Assembly: GCA_937877535.1 (NCBI GenBank)
Contig: CALFJF010000045.1
Location: 25,944-89,943, forward strand
Reading direction: 5' to 3'
Source: an uncultured Treponema sp.
GTDB lineage: Bacteria; Spirochaetota; Spirochaetia; Treponematales; Treponemataceae
DNA: 64,000 nt
Below the pieces are notes generated by a model. It was not told where the DNA came from. It saw only the letters and a program-made list of their open reading frames with translations, and did no database searches. The position numbers and the translations under genes were made by a program. The stretch's first letter is position 1, and the number at the start of each line of letters is the position of its first letter. Of the stretch, positions 51,518-61,213 are shown in pieces.

Positions 51518-52684
51518 ATGAAGAAAAGTATTATTTCGTCTGCGCTCAAAGTAATCAGCGGCGCAATGGTTATCGCATTTGCGGCAATTTTGCCGCTTTT
51601 CCCCCTGTCGTGCAAACTTTCTGACGACGACAGCACAGAAAGCGAATCGACGAGCAGTGAAAACGCGAACAAAGAAACTGAGAATCCTGTTTCAAACGGA
51701 AAATGCTCTGCGATTGATGAAAAAACAATTCGGCTTGAGATTGCTGAAGGGTTTTCTCTCGTGAACGGTTCGATTTCTGTTTCAGAAAAAGATTCGAGTG
51801 AAGCAATTACGGAAATCGAAGACATTGTTGATGCTGAAACCGAAAATGTCAAAAAGATTGTCTTAAAAAGCGAAACCGAAGTCGGCAAAACGTATGTTCT
51901 TAGCGGTAGCGCAACAGATAGCGACGAAAAGACCTATGATTTCTCTTATGATTTTACAGGGTACAATAAAAATATGGCGCGACTTATTCTAAGCGAGGTG
52001 CGGACAGAGTATAAGAAAACACAATCCGCGGCAGAATTTATCGAATTTTATGCTCTAAAAGGCGGAAATCTTTGTGGTTTAGAATTTGCTTGTGCAAGTA
52101 AAGTGACTAAAGCAAGTGGAGAACAAATTTATAAGTTTCCAGATATTAAAGTAAAAACAGGTGATTATATTACTGTTCATTTGAGGACATTGGAAGATGG
52201 CTCAATCAATGAAATTAACGGAGATTGTACAGAATCAACCGCACCTGATAGTCATGATTCTGCTTGGGATTTGTGGATTGATGGTAGCGAAGATAAACTT
52301 GTTACTCAATTTGATGTCATTCTTCTTAGAAATTCAGAATCTTATATTTATGACGCTTTACTTATGGCTGATAGTTCTAAAATTGAATGGAAAAATACTT
52401 TTTATCAAGATTTTGCAAATAAAGCATCAAAATCTGGTATTTGGGTTGGTGGAGAATATGTAAAGAATGCCGTTGACGTATCTGCTTCAAATTCTTATCT
52501 TCGTTCGGTTTCAAGGCAAGATATTCAAGAACTTTCGGAAAAATATTCGGATGGAACGAAAATTCCTGATATTATTCAAAATGAGAAATCAAAATGGATT
52601 GTAACTGCTTCTAAAACGAAGAAAAACCCAGATATTGGTGCAACGCCAGGATATAAAAACTCAACAACACCTATTGGAAATTAG
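51518..52684 (+). CDS. Lipoprotein with lamin-tail-like domain
   Basis: 388 residues from the ATG at 51518 with a TCGGAGG ribosome site. Signal peptide ending PLFPLSC (lipobox Cys about 32), then an acidic Ser/Thr/Glu linker. Residues about 50-145 form an Ig-like region (RLEIAEGFSLVNGSISVSEK and VGKTYVLSGSATDSDEKTY). From about 150, MARLILSEVRTEYKKTQSAA then EFIEFYALKGGNLCGLEFAC look like a lamin-tail (LTD) domain, common in secreted bacterial proteins. The last two thirds of the gene use much more A/T-rich, less biased codons than the first part. Confidence 0.75.
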   Translation: MKKSIISSALKVISGAMVIAFAAILPLFPLSCKLSDDDSTESESTSSENANKETENPVSNGKCSAIDEKTIRLEIAEGFSLVNGSISVSEKDSSEAITEIEDIVDAETENVKKIVLKSETEVGKTYVLSGSATDSDEKTYDFSYDFTGYNKNMARLILSEVRTEYKKTQSAAEFIEFYALKGGNLCGLEFACASKVTKASGEQIYKFPDIKVKTGDYITVHLRTLEDGSINEINGDCTESTAPDSHDSAWDLWIDGSEDKLVTQFDVILLRNSESYIYDALLMADSSKIEWKNTFYQDFANKASKSGIWVGGEYVKNAVDVSASNSYLRSVSRQDIQELSEKYSDGTKIPDIIQNEKSKWIVTASKTKKNPDIGATPGYKNSTTPIGN

Positions 52685-52732
52685 TTAATCCAAATTTTTA
52701 GTTCTACAAAATAATCCCGGCAATACCACAAC

Positions 52733-52766
52733 AAAAAAGTCGCTCGCTTGCCGTGCGGCTTTTTTG
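52733..52766 (+). terminator. Terminator after the lipoprotein gene
   Basis: AAAAAAGTCGC pairs with GCGGCTTTTTT (one G-T pair) around an 11-base loop, 48 bases after the stop codon. Confidence 0.8.
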
Positions 52767-52834
52767 TGTATGCCCGTCGAAAAAAAATCGCGGTTGTGCC
52801 ATAATTCAAAAACGTTTTTTAGCGGAGGCGGAAA

Positions 52835-55075
52835 ATGGCAGAATTATTGGCACCTGCGGGCAATATCGAGGCGTTGGATGCGGCAATCGGCGAGGGCGCG
52901 GACGCTGTGTACATGGGGCTTAAAAGTTTCAATGCGCGACTTCGTTCGTCAAACTTTGCGTGGCGCGAATTTGAAGCGGCGGTGCAAAGTCTTCATCGGC
53001 TTGGAAAAAAAATCTACGTTGCGGTGAACACTGTAAGCGAAGAGCGTGAAACGGAGCGGCTTTTTCGGTTTTTGACGTATCTTTCGCGCGTTGGTCCAGA
53101 TGCCCTCATCGTGCAGGATTTTGGCGTTGTGCGAATGTGTCAGGAGTTTTTTCCAAATCTTGAACTGCACGCTTCTACTCAAATGAACGTTGAGAGCGCG
53201 GCGGGAGCAAATCTGCTTTCTCGTTCGGGAATAAAGCGAGTTGTTGTTGCTCGCGAACTGGGGCTTGAAGAAATCCGCGCGATAAAAGCGGGAACGAATG
53301 TAGAAATCGAGGTTTTTGTACACGGTGCGTTGTGCGTGAGCGAAAGCGGATTGTGCCTTTTTTCAAGTTACCTTGGTGGAAAAAGCGCAAATCGCGGAAT
53401 GTGTACACAGGCGTGCCGTCGTTTTTATTCTGCCGAAACGCCAGCAGGAAGCCGAGCGGGGTATTTTTTCTCTCCGTGCGATTTGCAATTAATCGAAAAA
53501 ATCCCTTCTCTTTTGGAAGCAGGCGTGGAATCGTTCAAAATCGAGGGGCGCATGAAAAGCGCGGAGTACGTCGGCGCAGTCGTTGCCGCCTATCGCTATC
53601 TTCTCGACCATTATCAAACCGACAAAAAAGGCGCACTCGCCACGGCAAAACGATTTCTTTCCACGGATTTTGCGCGCTCAAAAACTCGGTACTGGTATGA
53701 TTTTTCGAGCGAACAAGCGGGAATCGAGGGCGCGGGCGAGAAAATTTTGAATCCAGACCAAGCGGGCGGAACTGGAATCTATCTTGGAAAAATCGAGCAA
53801 ATTGAAAGCGCGAGCGAGGCGGCTGTCGCGCGGGAAAAAGAATCAAATCCTGAATCGAAAATCGTTATGGCGCGTTTTTCTGGCGGAAATTATGAGCCAG
53901 AAACGGGAGACTCGATTCGACTTCATCGCGCGGACGATTCTGGGCGCGTGAGCCACAAAATTCGCACCGTGGAAATGGACGAAAACGGGCGACAATTCGT
54001 GGACATTCCCACAGGATTTAAGCGCGGCGACGAAGTGTATCTGCTTCAGACAAAAGCGATGAGTAAGCGATACCCGCGCGTTCTTCCGCAAGACCTTTCG
54101 CACTTTCGTAAGCAGCCAGGCGCGGAAATTCTTCCCGTTCTTGACCTTACACCCGTTTCAAAAAATGAACTTTCTTATTTCCCCGAAGGCACGTATATTC
54201 AGGTTTCTTCTGTTTCCGACGTGTTTTTGGCGCAATCAAAAAATCCTGTGAGAATCATTCTTGAACTAAACGAAGACGTGCAAAAAGACCTGCTTTCTCA
54301 CAAAACTCCTCTTCCCGTGTCAAAAAAATCTGTCATTTTGTCGCTCGACCCGTATTGTACGCCTGAACGCGAATCGTTCTTGGCAAACGCAATTCCTCGT
54401 TTTGTTGCTGACGGCTTTACAACGTTTGTTGCAAATAACACGGCTCATCTTTCAATTCTTCGCAAAAACGGCGCAAACGCGATTGCAGGTCCCTATCTTT
54501 ACACGTTCAATCGCTGGGCAGTTTCGTGGCTTGAAAATCAAGGAGTTGGAGCGTTTATAACGCCGCTCGAAAATTCGTTTCAAAATATAAAGGCGACTTT
54601 TGAGCCGTCCGTCCGCGCCCGTGCAATGATTACGGTTTATTCGTATCCTGCGTTATTCCGTATGCGATTTAGACTGCCAGAAAATTACGATTTTTCGTAT
54701 TTTTTTGACAAAGAAGGCTCGGCTTTTCGGGCATATTCTGCAAAAGACGGCTCTTTTGTGCTTCCAGAGCAACCATTTTCGATTGCAGATAGAGTTGAAA
54801 AAGTGCGACAAGAGGGATTTTGCCGCGTTCTTGTTGATTTTTCCCGAACTTCTGTTACGCGACAAGAACTCAAAACGGTGTGGACGAGTATGCAAAAATC
54901 GCTTCCGATTGAAGGCGCATCGCGTTTTAACTGGAAAGATGGGTTTTATAGTGTGGAAAAAATCGAAAGCTACCGCGCAATGAACGCCTTCGCCGAAGAA
55001 GCGCGAGATGCGCAAAGCGGACGCAAAAAAGGCACGTCGCGCACTTTCAGAAAAAATGGATGCAAAAGCAAATAA
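52835..55075 (+). CDS. Peptidase U32-family protein (YegQ/RlhA-like)
   Basis: 746 residues, about 300 more than short U32 proteins. The U32 domain is clear: MAELLAPAGNIEALDAAI at the start, VYMGLKSFNARLRSSNF, HASTQMNVESAAGANLL (about 113) and the Cys cluster in EVFVHGALCVSESGLCLF, NRGMCTQACRRFY and FSPCDLQLIEKIP (about 160-215) that binds an Fe-S centre. Then FKIEGRMKSAEYVGAVVAAY. U32 proteins work as tRNA/rRNA hydroxylases (TrhP, RlhA) rather than proteases in known cases. The C-terminal 350 residues contain the usual extra domain. A good ribosome site, GGAGGCGGAAA, precedes the ATG. Confidence 0.88.
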   Translation: MAELLAPAGNIEALDAAIGEGADAVYMGLKSFNARLRSSNFAWREFEAAVQSLHRLGKKIYVAVNTVSEERETERLFRFLTYLSRVGPDALIVQDFGVVRMCQEFFPNLELHASTQMNVESAAGANLLSRSGIKRVVVARELGLEEIRAIKAGTNVEIEVFVHGALCVSESGLCLFSSYLGGKSANRGMCTQACRRFYSAETPAGSRAGYFFSPCDLQLIEKIPSLLEAGVESFKIEGRMKSAEYVGAVVAAYRYLLDHYQTDKKGALATAKRFLSTDFARSKTRYWYDFSSEQAGIEGAGEKILNPDQAGGTGIYLGKIEQIESASEAAVAREKESNPESKIVMARFSGGNYEPETGDSIRLHRADDSGRVSHKIRTVEMDENGRQFVDIPTGFKRGDEVYLLQTKAMSKRYPRVLPQDLSHFRKQPGAEILPVLDLTPVSKNELSYFPEGTYIQVSSVSDVFLAQSKNPVRIILELNEDVQKDLLSHKTPLPVSKKSVILSLDPYCTPERESFLANAIPRFVADGFTTFVANNTAHLSILRKNGANAIAGPYLYTFNRWAVSWLENQGVGAFITPLENSFQNIKATFEPSVRARAMITVYSYPALFRMRFRLPENYDFSYFFDKEGSAFRAYSAKDGSFVLPEQPFSIADRVEKVRQEGFCRVLVDFSRTSVTRQELKTVWTSMQKSLPIEGASRFNWKDGFYSVEKIESYRAMNAFAEEARDAQSGRKKGTSRTFRKNGCKSK

Positions 55076-55120
55076 CGTGGCAGATGAGCAAATCTTTCGG
55101 TAGATTGAGCGAATAAATGC

Positions 55121-55144
55121 GGTGGTTGAGGTTCTCGAAACCAC
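55121..55144. repeat. Palindromic dispersed repeat, copy 2
   Basis: GGTGGTTGAG, four bases, TCGAAACCAC: the reverse complement of the repeat at 5213-5237, identical in both arms and different only in the central four bases. Confidence 0.6.
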
Positions 55145-55199
55145 AAAATTTCGCCATTTTGAAAATATCAATAATCGAAAGGTGAAACAAAAAACGCCT

Positions 55200-55240
55200 T
55201 AAAAAAACGCAAGGAGACATTTTCCCCTTGCGTTTTTTTT
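55200..55240. terminator. Terminator shared by the U32 gene and ssb
   Basis: AACGCAAGG pairs with CCTTGCGTT around a 10-base loop, with an A-run on one side and a T-run on the other. It lies between convergent genes. Confidence 0.85.
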
Positions 55241-55249
55241 CGCTTCTTT

Positions 55250-55732
55250 TTAAAAAACCGTGTCCTCGCAGTCCTCCGCGTCAAACGAGCCGTTGGTGTC
55301 GTCAAGTTCGCTTCTTAGTCCTGCCGCCGCTTCAGAAAGAGATTGGAGTGCTTTTTTTCTATCCTCGCTTTCGATTGCTTCGTCCACTTTTTCGGTCTTT
55401 GCTTTTTTCAAAAAATCGACGTGCTGGGCAACAACAAAGATTTTACTGACTTGCTTTCCGTCCTCGTTTTTCCAACGCTCCTGCTTGAGCCTGCCAATCA
55501 CACGAACGGGCATTCCCTTTCTCCCATTTTTCACGAGTTCTGGAAGCATTTTTTCGCCAAAAAAATGAACGTCGTAAAAGCCCGTTTCTTCGGAAAAATT
55601 CCCCTGTCTGTCCTTGTAGTAGCGATTTACGGCAAGCGGAACTACGCAAAATCGCGTTCCCCATGGCTTTTCCCTGACTGTGGCATCTCGCACAACATTC
55701 CCCTCGATAATGACCTGATTCAAAGTGCTCAT
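55250..55732 (-). CDS. ssb: Single-stranded DNA-binding protein
   Basis: 160 residues. OB fold at about 1-110: MSTLNQVIIEGNVVRDATVR, RFCVVPLAVNRYYKDRQG and VRVIGRLKQERWKNEDGKQV. The C-terminus is acidic and ends DCEDTVF, the acidic-hydrophobic tip through which SSB recruits partner proteins (usual DDDIPF). The tip is a bit unusual, with V in place of I-P. Two-base-offset ribosome site AGGAGG precedes the ATG at 55730-55732. Roles: replication, recombination and repair. Confidence 0.95.
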   Translation of the reverse strand: MSTLNQVIIEGNVVRDATVREKPWGTRFCVVPLAVNRYYKDRQGNFSEETGFYDVHFFGEKMLPELVKNGRKGMPVRVIGRLKQERWKNEDGKQVSKIFVVAQHVDFLKKAKTEKVDEAIESEDRKKALQSLSEAAAGLRSELDDTNGSFDAEDCEDTVF

Positions 55733-55850
55733 AATGGCAACCTCCTAAAAATCTACGGCTTTGAGCCGCTCTTGCCTTTTAATTTCCAGAAAACGAGCGG
55801 ATTTTGCGATTTCTAAAGGATAATTTTCTGTTATTTTTCCAAAATGAGGG

Positions 55851-55879
55851 CAAAAAAACAAGGGCGGTTTTCGCCCTTG
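55851..55879 (-). terminator. Terminator of the large conserved protein gene
   Basis: CAAGGGCG at 55859-55866 pairs perfectly with CGCCCTTG at 55872-55879; on the minus strand TTTTTTT follows. Confidence 0.88.
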
Positions 55880-55886
55880 CAAAAAA

Positions 55887-57833
55887 TCAACGTGCGTTTG
55901 GCAGGTTTTTTACGAGTTTTAGAATGTATAGTTGAATATAATGTTGCAACTCCGCGTGCGCCTTGATTTTCATCATTCCGGGGAGTTTTGCGATTGTGGA
56001 AGCCATGCTGTTGATTCTGTCGGGCGTTAAACCTGACGGACTCAAATTTCTAAATTGCCCTCTCATATAATCTCTGATAAGAGCATTCACATCTGCTGTA
56101 AGGTTTTCGTGGTGCTGTTTTTCGATTAAATTGTTCCACATTCGCTCGTAACTTTCGAGTTCTTGGTCGAGCGTAGACGTGGCGGGAACGAACTTTTTTT
56201 CCGCATTTCTTGCCGCTTCGCGAAGCGACGTTTTCTTTCCCACGTTTGAGTGTTTGCCCGCCATTGAAGCGATTTTTTCGTCTTCGGCGGCTTTTTTTGC
56301 TTCTTTTTCTCGATATTCGTCGGCGGTCGATTTTGGCTTTTTTCCGCGCTTTGACTTTGGCGGTTGAAAAATGAGTTTTGCAATCCACGAAAAAATCGGA
56401 ATCGTGTACCAAAACGGAAGTTTGATTTTTGCGTCAGAAAGCAGTTCCGCGCGATTCATCAAAAGCAGTTCGGAGTACGGAATCAACTCGCCGTTTACAA
56501 AAAGCGTTACCGTTCCGCCGTCGTCATCTCCGAATTTTTCGTAGGTCAAAAGCGGCAAAAACGATGCGGTGAGAAGCGCGTACAAAACAGGCGATTGCTC
56601 GCGAAGTTCGCTTTTGAGTCGCTCCTCGAATTTCGCTTGGTCTGTCATTTCTGGCAATTTTTCAAAATCTTGAAGCACTTTGAACCAATGTTTTGCAATT
56701 CCATCGCGAACGCTTTGCCGCGCGTCAGTGCAAAGTCTAATCACGAGTTGAAGAACGTGATTTTTGTAGATGAAATATCGCTCTCCGCTTTCGATTTTGA
56801 AGACGAGCAAATCGGGAAGTTCACGCTCGGCTCCGTTTGTGCTTTTTTCGTGCAGCCATTCTTTTAATTCCGCTTCCGTGTATTGCCCCAAAAGACGCGA
56901 GCCTTTTGCGTCCTTAATTTCTGTGATTGCCTCGTAAGAAAAATAGTATGGCGGATGATTCAAAAATTGGTCGAGCATTTTGAAAGCGTTTTCTCGACGC
57001 GAGTCGTCCATCGCTTGCGTCTTAAAATAATTCGCGGCAATTTCCGTGATGATAATCGCTTGAATCGTGGAAATGTCTTCTTGCGTGTAATCTTTGACTT
57101 TTTTGTAATCTTGCTTGATAAAATAACAAAGTTGATGCCAATAGTAAAAATCCTCGCTCGTTTGCGCAAGAATTTCCATGCCGTGGTCGGGTCGGTCAAC
57201 AAACGAATTAAAGAAATTTTTTGCCGTCAACTCTTTTCCAGGATTTGTTCCCGTGAGTTTTTTGAGAAAATAATCGTGGAAACTTTCTTTTCTGAGCATA
57301 TATTGCACTTTTTCAAGGCTGCTTTCGATTAAATCGCGAACTGGCACGTTTGACGGCAAAATTATCACAGGCTCGTCGTTTGGAAGAAGCACGCCGTGAA
57401 GCGTTTTTTCGTTCAAATCTTGCTTTTCAAGAAAACGGTGGATTAAATCGAGCGCGTTTTCGTTTTTGATAATCGTCTTTGGTGCGAGTTTTGGAAGGTC
57501 AGCCACGGTCGGAAACGGAAGCGCGGGATTTTTCTTTATGTCGCGATACCGTTCCGCAAAAGCATCGATGTAATACGGAATCACCGTTATAACAATTTTT
57601 CCCATGTTTGTTTCAGACACGGTGATGAGTTTTTGCTCCGCGAGTTTTTCGATTTCTGGTTGGAGTGCGCCGTTTGCGTCTTCGATATACACTTGCAAAG
57701 ACGGCTGCTCAACGATGTGGTGCTCGGCGTATTTTCTAAGATACGTGATAAACTCAGAAAGTTCGACTACGCCACTTTTTTGCTTTGACGAAAAAAATTT
57801 GAGGAGCGAAAGAATATTTGTTGTGGTTGCCAT
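55887..57833 (-). CDS. Large conserved protein of unknown function
   Basis: 648 residues from the ATG at 57831-57833; the frame extends to a TTG at 57854 and neither start has a ribosome site. No signal peptide and no strong membrane helix except a weak hydrophobic stretch (PFWYTIPIFSWIAKLIF, about 473-489). The N-terminus (TTNILSLLKFFSSKQKSGVV) looks like a small winged helix. Most of the rest is helical and charged. A basic, Lys-rich linker (PPKSKRGKKPKSTADEYREK, about 492-511) precedes a helical C-terminus. I recognise no family; it looks like a conserved treponemal cytoplasmic protein. It shares a divergent region with the MATE gene. Confidence 0.7.
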   Translation of the reverse strand: MATTTNILSLLKFFSSKQKSGVVELSEFITYLRKYAEHHIVEQPSLQVYIEDANGALQPEIEKLAEQKLITVSETNMGKIVITVIPYYIDAFAERYRDIKKNPALPFPTVADLPKLAPKTIIKNENALDLIHRFLEKQDLNEKTLHGVLLPNDEPVIILPSNVPVRDLIESSLEKVQYMLRKESFHDYFLKKLTGTNPGKELTAKNFFNSFVDRPDHGMEILAQTSEDFYYWHQLCYFIKQDYKKVKDYTQEDISTIQAIIITEIAANYFKTQAMDDSRRENAFKMLDQFLNHPPYYFSYEAITEIKDAKGSRLLGQYTEAELKEWLHEKSTNGAERELPDLLVFKIESGERYFIYKNHVLQLVIRLCTDARQSVRDGIAKHWFKVLQDFEKLPEMTDQAKFEERLKSELREQSPVLYALLTASFLPLLTYEKFGDDDGGTVTLFVNGELIPYSELLLMNRAELLSDAKIKLPFWYTIPIFSWIAKLIFQPPKSKRGKKPKSTADEYREKEAKKAAEDEKIASMAGKHSNVGKKTSLREAARNAEKKFVPATSTLDQELESYERMWNNLIEKQHHENLTADVNALIRDYMRGQFRNLSPSGLTPDRINSMASTIAKLPGMMKIKAHAELQHYIQLYILKLVKNLPNAR

Positions 57834-57961
57834 AAAATCGATTTTATCAGACAAAACTCGATTTTGGAAGAAAAAACGCTGGCAACAAAAACGCTGTCGA
57901 TTTTAGTTTGATTTTGTGGGAAAAATAGCGGTTTTTTTTGCAAAATGCTAAAATCGTCAGA

Positions 57962-59332
57962 ATGAAAACAAATGTAGACATGATTCATGGACCACTGTTC
58001 GTGAAAATCCTTCTTTTTGCATTGCCACTTGCGGCTTCAAGCGTTTTGCAACAACTTTTCAATTCCGTTGACTTAATGGTCGTGGGGCGTTTTGTTGGTT
58101 CTGACGCGCTTGCCGCCGTTGGAAATAATGGACCTGTCATAAATATTTTGGTGAATCTGTTTGTGGGACTTTCCGTTGGCGCAAACGTTGTTGTTGCAAA
58201 CCTCATCGGGCAGCGAAAAACCGAAGAAATCCCAGATGCAATAAAAACGTGTGTTTCGCTTTCGTTTATCAGCGGGCTTTTGTTGGTTTTCATTGGATTT
58301 TTGTTTGCGCGTCCGATTTTGTGCGCAATTTCCACGCCCGAAACCGTGCTTCCGCTTGCAACCGATTATCTAAAAATTTATTTTTGCGGAATGCCATTTA
58401 TAACGTTCTACAATTTTGGCTCTGCGATTCTTCGGGCAAAAGGCGACAGCGCGCGTCCGCTCATTTGCTTGATAATTTCGGGAGTCGTAAATGCCACATT
58501 GAACGTCATTCTCGTGCTTGCGTTTGGAATGGGCGTTCACGGAGTTGCACTGGCAACGCTCGTTTCTTCTGCGGTGAGCGCGATTTTGATAGCGCATTTT
58601 CTTTGCACCGAGGAGGGCGAATTTCGCCTCGATTTTCGGAAAATCATCAGATTTCCGCTTCCAATTCAAAAAAAATATCTTCTTTGGATGATTCGAGTTG
58701 GAGTGCCAGCGGGCGTTCAAGGAATGGTTTTTTCTTTTTCAAATTTGAGCATTCAATCCGCGATAAACTCGTTTGGAAACGAAGCGATGGCAGGAAGCGC
58801 GGCGGCTTTGAATTACGAATATTTTACCTATTTTGTGATTGCCGCGTTTAGTCAAACGGCGGTAACGTTTACGAGTCAAAATTACGGAGCGCACGATTTT
58901 GTTCGATGCCGCAGAGTTTTTTGGCTGTGCCTTTTTGGTTCTCTTTCTGTTGCTGCGTTTGAAAGTTTGATTTTTACGGTTTTTCGCTCGTTTTTTATGT
59001 CCGTTTTTTCAAAAAGTCCAGAAGCACTCGATTTTGCGCTAAGGCGAACGCTCCACGTTGAAGCGTTTGAATGTATGCCCGCGCTCTACGAAATTCCCGC
59101 AGGCTGCCTTCGTGCGCTCGGTTATTCAATGCTTCCAAGCGTTCTCGTGCTTTTGGGGTCGTGCGTTTTAAGACTCGTTTGGGTTTCGTCGGTGTTTCCG
59201 CGATTTCATTCTTGGGAATTGTTGATGAACGTGTATCCGATTTCTTGGCTTGTTACGGGGGCTGCGCTTTTAATTTCTTACGCGATTGTTTCAAAAAAAA
59301 TTCTTTTAGTCGAAAAAAAAATCAAAAAATGA
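57962..59332 (+). CDS. MATE-family efflux transporter
   Basis: 456 residues from the ATG at 57962, about 12 membrane helices in two six-helix halves. N-terminal PLFVKILLFALPLAASSVLQ and QLFNSVDLMVVGRFVGSDAL are the family's first-half signature; VGVPAGVQGMVFSFSNLSIQ (about 241-260) is the matching second-half one. Na+ or H+ antiporters of this family export cationic drugs and metabolites. Gap of 12 bases to hisC suggests cotranscription, but the link may be accidental. Confidence 0.9.
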   Translation: MKTNVDMIHGPLFVKILLFALPLAASSVLQQLFNSVDLMVVGRFVGSDALAAVGNNGPVINILVNLFVGLSVGANVVVANLIGQRKTEEIPDAIKTCVSLSFISGLLLVFIGFLFARPILCAISTPETVLPLATDYLKIYFCGMPFITFYNFGSAILRAKGDSARPLICLIISGVVNATLNVILVLAFGMGVHGVALATLVSSAVSAILIAHFLCTEEGEFRLDFRKIIRFPLPIQKKYLLWMIRVGVPAGVQGMVFSFSNLSIQSAINSFGNEAMAGSAAALNYEYFTYFVIAAFSQTAVTFTSQNYGAHDFVRCRRVFWLCLFGSLSVAAFESLIFTVFRSFFMSVFSKSPEALDFALRRTLHVEAFECMPALYEIPAGCLRALGYSMLPSVLVLLGSCVLRLVWVSSVFPRFHSWELLMNVYPISWLVTGAALLISYAIVSKKILLVEKKIKK

Positions 59333-59344
59333 TAGAGTTTTTGT

Positions 59345-60493
59345 ATGCTTGCAAATCGAATGAAAAATCTTTGTCCCTACGTTCCAGGCGAACAGCCTTC
59401 GGACAGGGAGTACATCAAATTAAACGCGAACGAAAATCCATTTCCGCCGTCACCAAAAGTAAAAGACGCGCTTTTGAAAGCCGTTCAAGAAGAATTTCCG
59501 CGTCTTTCTCGCTACACAGACCCCGATTCTTCGGAATTACGAAACGCGATTGCTTCTCTTTTGAATGCTACGGGTGGCGTTTTGTGCCGAGCAACTGTGA
59601 ATGGAACTCTCGTTTTTCCAGAAAAAAAAGACGCGCTTCCGTTTGAAATTACGCCTGATATGATTCACGTTGGAAACGGCAGCGACGAAGTTTTGAGTCA
59701 CGTTTTTTATGCTTTTTTTGACGACGACCGACCGTTAATTTCTCCTGAATATTCGTATAGTTTTTATCCTGTTTATTCAGGCTATTACGGAATTCCGCTC
59801 AAAAAAATTCCGCTCAAAAACGACTGGTCTTTAGACGTGGAATCAATGATTTTTGAGGCAAACAAAAATCATTCCGCGACGATTATTGCAAACCCAAATG
59901 CGCCCACGGCTTTGACCGTTTCTCGCCAAACACTTCGTGAGTGGATTTCTCGCGTTCCTGGCGACAAGCCGTTCGTTGTTGACGAAGCGTATTGTGATTT
60001 TGGCGGAGAAAGCGCGCTTTCGCTTCTTTCGGAGTTTCCAAATCTTGCCGTTGTGCGGACGTTTTCAAAATCGTTGTGCGGGGCTGGAATCCGTTTAGGA
60101 TTTGTGGTTGCGTCAAAAGAACTCATTGAAGCGGTCAAAACGGCAAAAAATTCGTTCAATCATTTTCCAGTCGATTTTCTTGCGTCCGTTTCTGGAATTG
60201 CCGCTTGCTCAGATTGCGCGTATTACGTTGGAATTGCAAAGGAAATTTGCCGCGTCCGCGACGATTTTTCTGATTTTCTAAAATCAAAAGGTTGGAGCGT
60301 TTTGGACAGCCGAACGAATTTTATTTTTGCAAAAAAAGAGCATCTTTCTGGGCTTGAGGCGTACAAAAAAATCAAGGCTGATGGAATTCTCGTGCGTCAT
60401 TTTGATTCTGCGGGAATCGAAGATTTTATAAGAATTTCCGTTGGCACAAAAGAACAAATGGAAATTCTGAAAAAAACGATGGCGGAAATGTAA
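59345..60493 (+). CDS. hisC: Histidinol-phosphate aminotransferase
   Basis: 382 residues. Class II PLP enzyme; KLNANENPFPPSPKVKDAL (about 26-44), DPDSSELRNAIASLL (about 60), VGNGSDEVLSHVFYAFF (about 103), NPNAPTALTVS (about 180) and the Schiff-base lysine in TFSKSLCGAGIRLGFVVAS (about 241) are intact, followed by the C-terminal VRHFDSAGIEDFIRISVG with the substrate Arg. It could serve aromatic transamination instead, as no other his gene is near. Co-directional with the MATE gene and the phosphoesterase. Confidence 0.9.
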   Translation: MLANRMKNLCPYVPGEQPSDREYIKLNANENPFPPSPKVKDALLKAVQEEFPRLSRYTDPDSSELRNAIASLLNATGGVLCRATVNGTLVFPEKKDALPFEITPDMIHVGNGSDEVLSHVFYAFFDDDRPLISPEYSYSFYPVYSGYYGIPLKKIPLKNDWSLDVESMIFEANKNHSATIIANPNAPTALTVSRQTLREWISRVPGDKPFVVDEAYCDFGGESALSLLSEFPNLAVVRTFSKSLCGAGIRLGFVVASKELIEAVKTAKNSFNHFPVDFLASVSGIAACSDCAYYVGIAKEICRVRDDFSDFLKSKGWSVLDSRTNFIFAKKEHLSGLEAYKKIKADGILVRHFDSAGIEDFIRISVGTKEQMEILKKTMAEM

Positions 60494-60520
60494 AATCAAA
60501 ATCCAAATAAGGAAAAAAAA

Positions 60521-61213
60521 ATGAAAGACAAAGTGACTTTTTTGATAATTTCAGACGCGCACGGTTCGGCGGAAAACGTAAAAAAACTTTCCGAGGAAGC
60601 AAAAAAAGCCGATTTTGTGCTTTTTGGCGGCGATTCGGCGAAATTTGGAGAGGGGCAAACGGCTTTTGGCGTTCTTGACGCTCTGGTGGGCTTGAGCGAC
60701 GCGGTTTTTGCCGTTCGCGGAAATTGCGACGAAGAAACTGTTTTGACGTTTCTTGAAAACGCAGGCATCTGCGTTGAACGCTCTTTGACGTTCCGCGATG
60801 GTTTTGCGTTTTGTGGCGCAGGTGGTGGCACAAAATTCTCGCTCGATACGCCGTTTGAGCGCGATGAAGACGAAATCGTTTCTGACCTTTTGGTTTCAAA
60901 AACGCCAGAAATCGGCGGAGAAGACGGCGTTCCGCTCGTTTTAATCGTGCATAATCCGCCCAAAAATACGAATTGCGACAAAATCCCCGGCGACGTTCAC
61001 GTTGGAAGCGAAAAAATCCGCGCATTTATCGAGGACGTTCAGCCGCTCCTTGTGGTTACGGGGCATATCCACGAATCGGCGGGCGTGAGCGTCATCGGCT
61101 CTGCAACCGTTGTAAATCCAGGAAGCCTCCTTGAAGGAAAATACGCGGTGGCTTTTGCTCAAAAAAACGAAGAAAAATGGAACATCGCCAACGTTGAATT
61201 AAAAAATCTGTAA
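60521..61213 (+). CDS. Calcineurin-like metallophosphoesterase (YfcE/MJ0936 type)
   Basis: 230 residues. Metal ligands are visible: ISDAHGSAEN (D12, H14), VLFGGDSAKFG (about 33-43), VRGNCDEET (about 68) with the catalytic Asn, IVHNPPKN (about 145) and VVTGHIHESAG (about 175-185). The family hydrolyses phosphodiesters or small phosphate esters, with the substrate unpredictable. A short spacer of 27 bases follows hisC. Confidence 0.85.
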   Translation: MKDKVTFLIISDAHGSAENVKKLSEEAKKADFVLFGGDSAKFGEGQTAFGVLDALVGLSDAVFAVRGNCDEETVLTFLENAGICVERSLTFRDGFAFCGAGGGTKFSLDTPFERDEDEIVSDLLVSKTPEIGGEDGVPLVLIVHNPPKNTNCDKIPGDVHVGSEKIRAFIEDVQPLLVVTGHIHESAGVSVIGSATVVNPGSLLEGKYAVAFAQKNEEKWNIANVELKNL

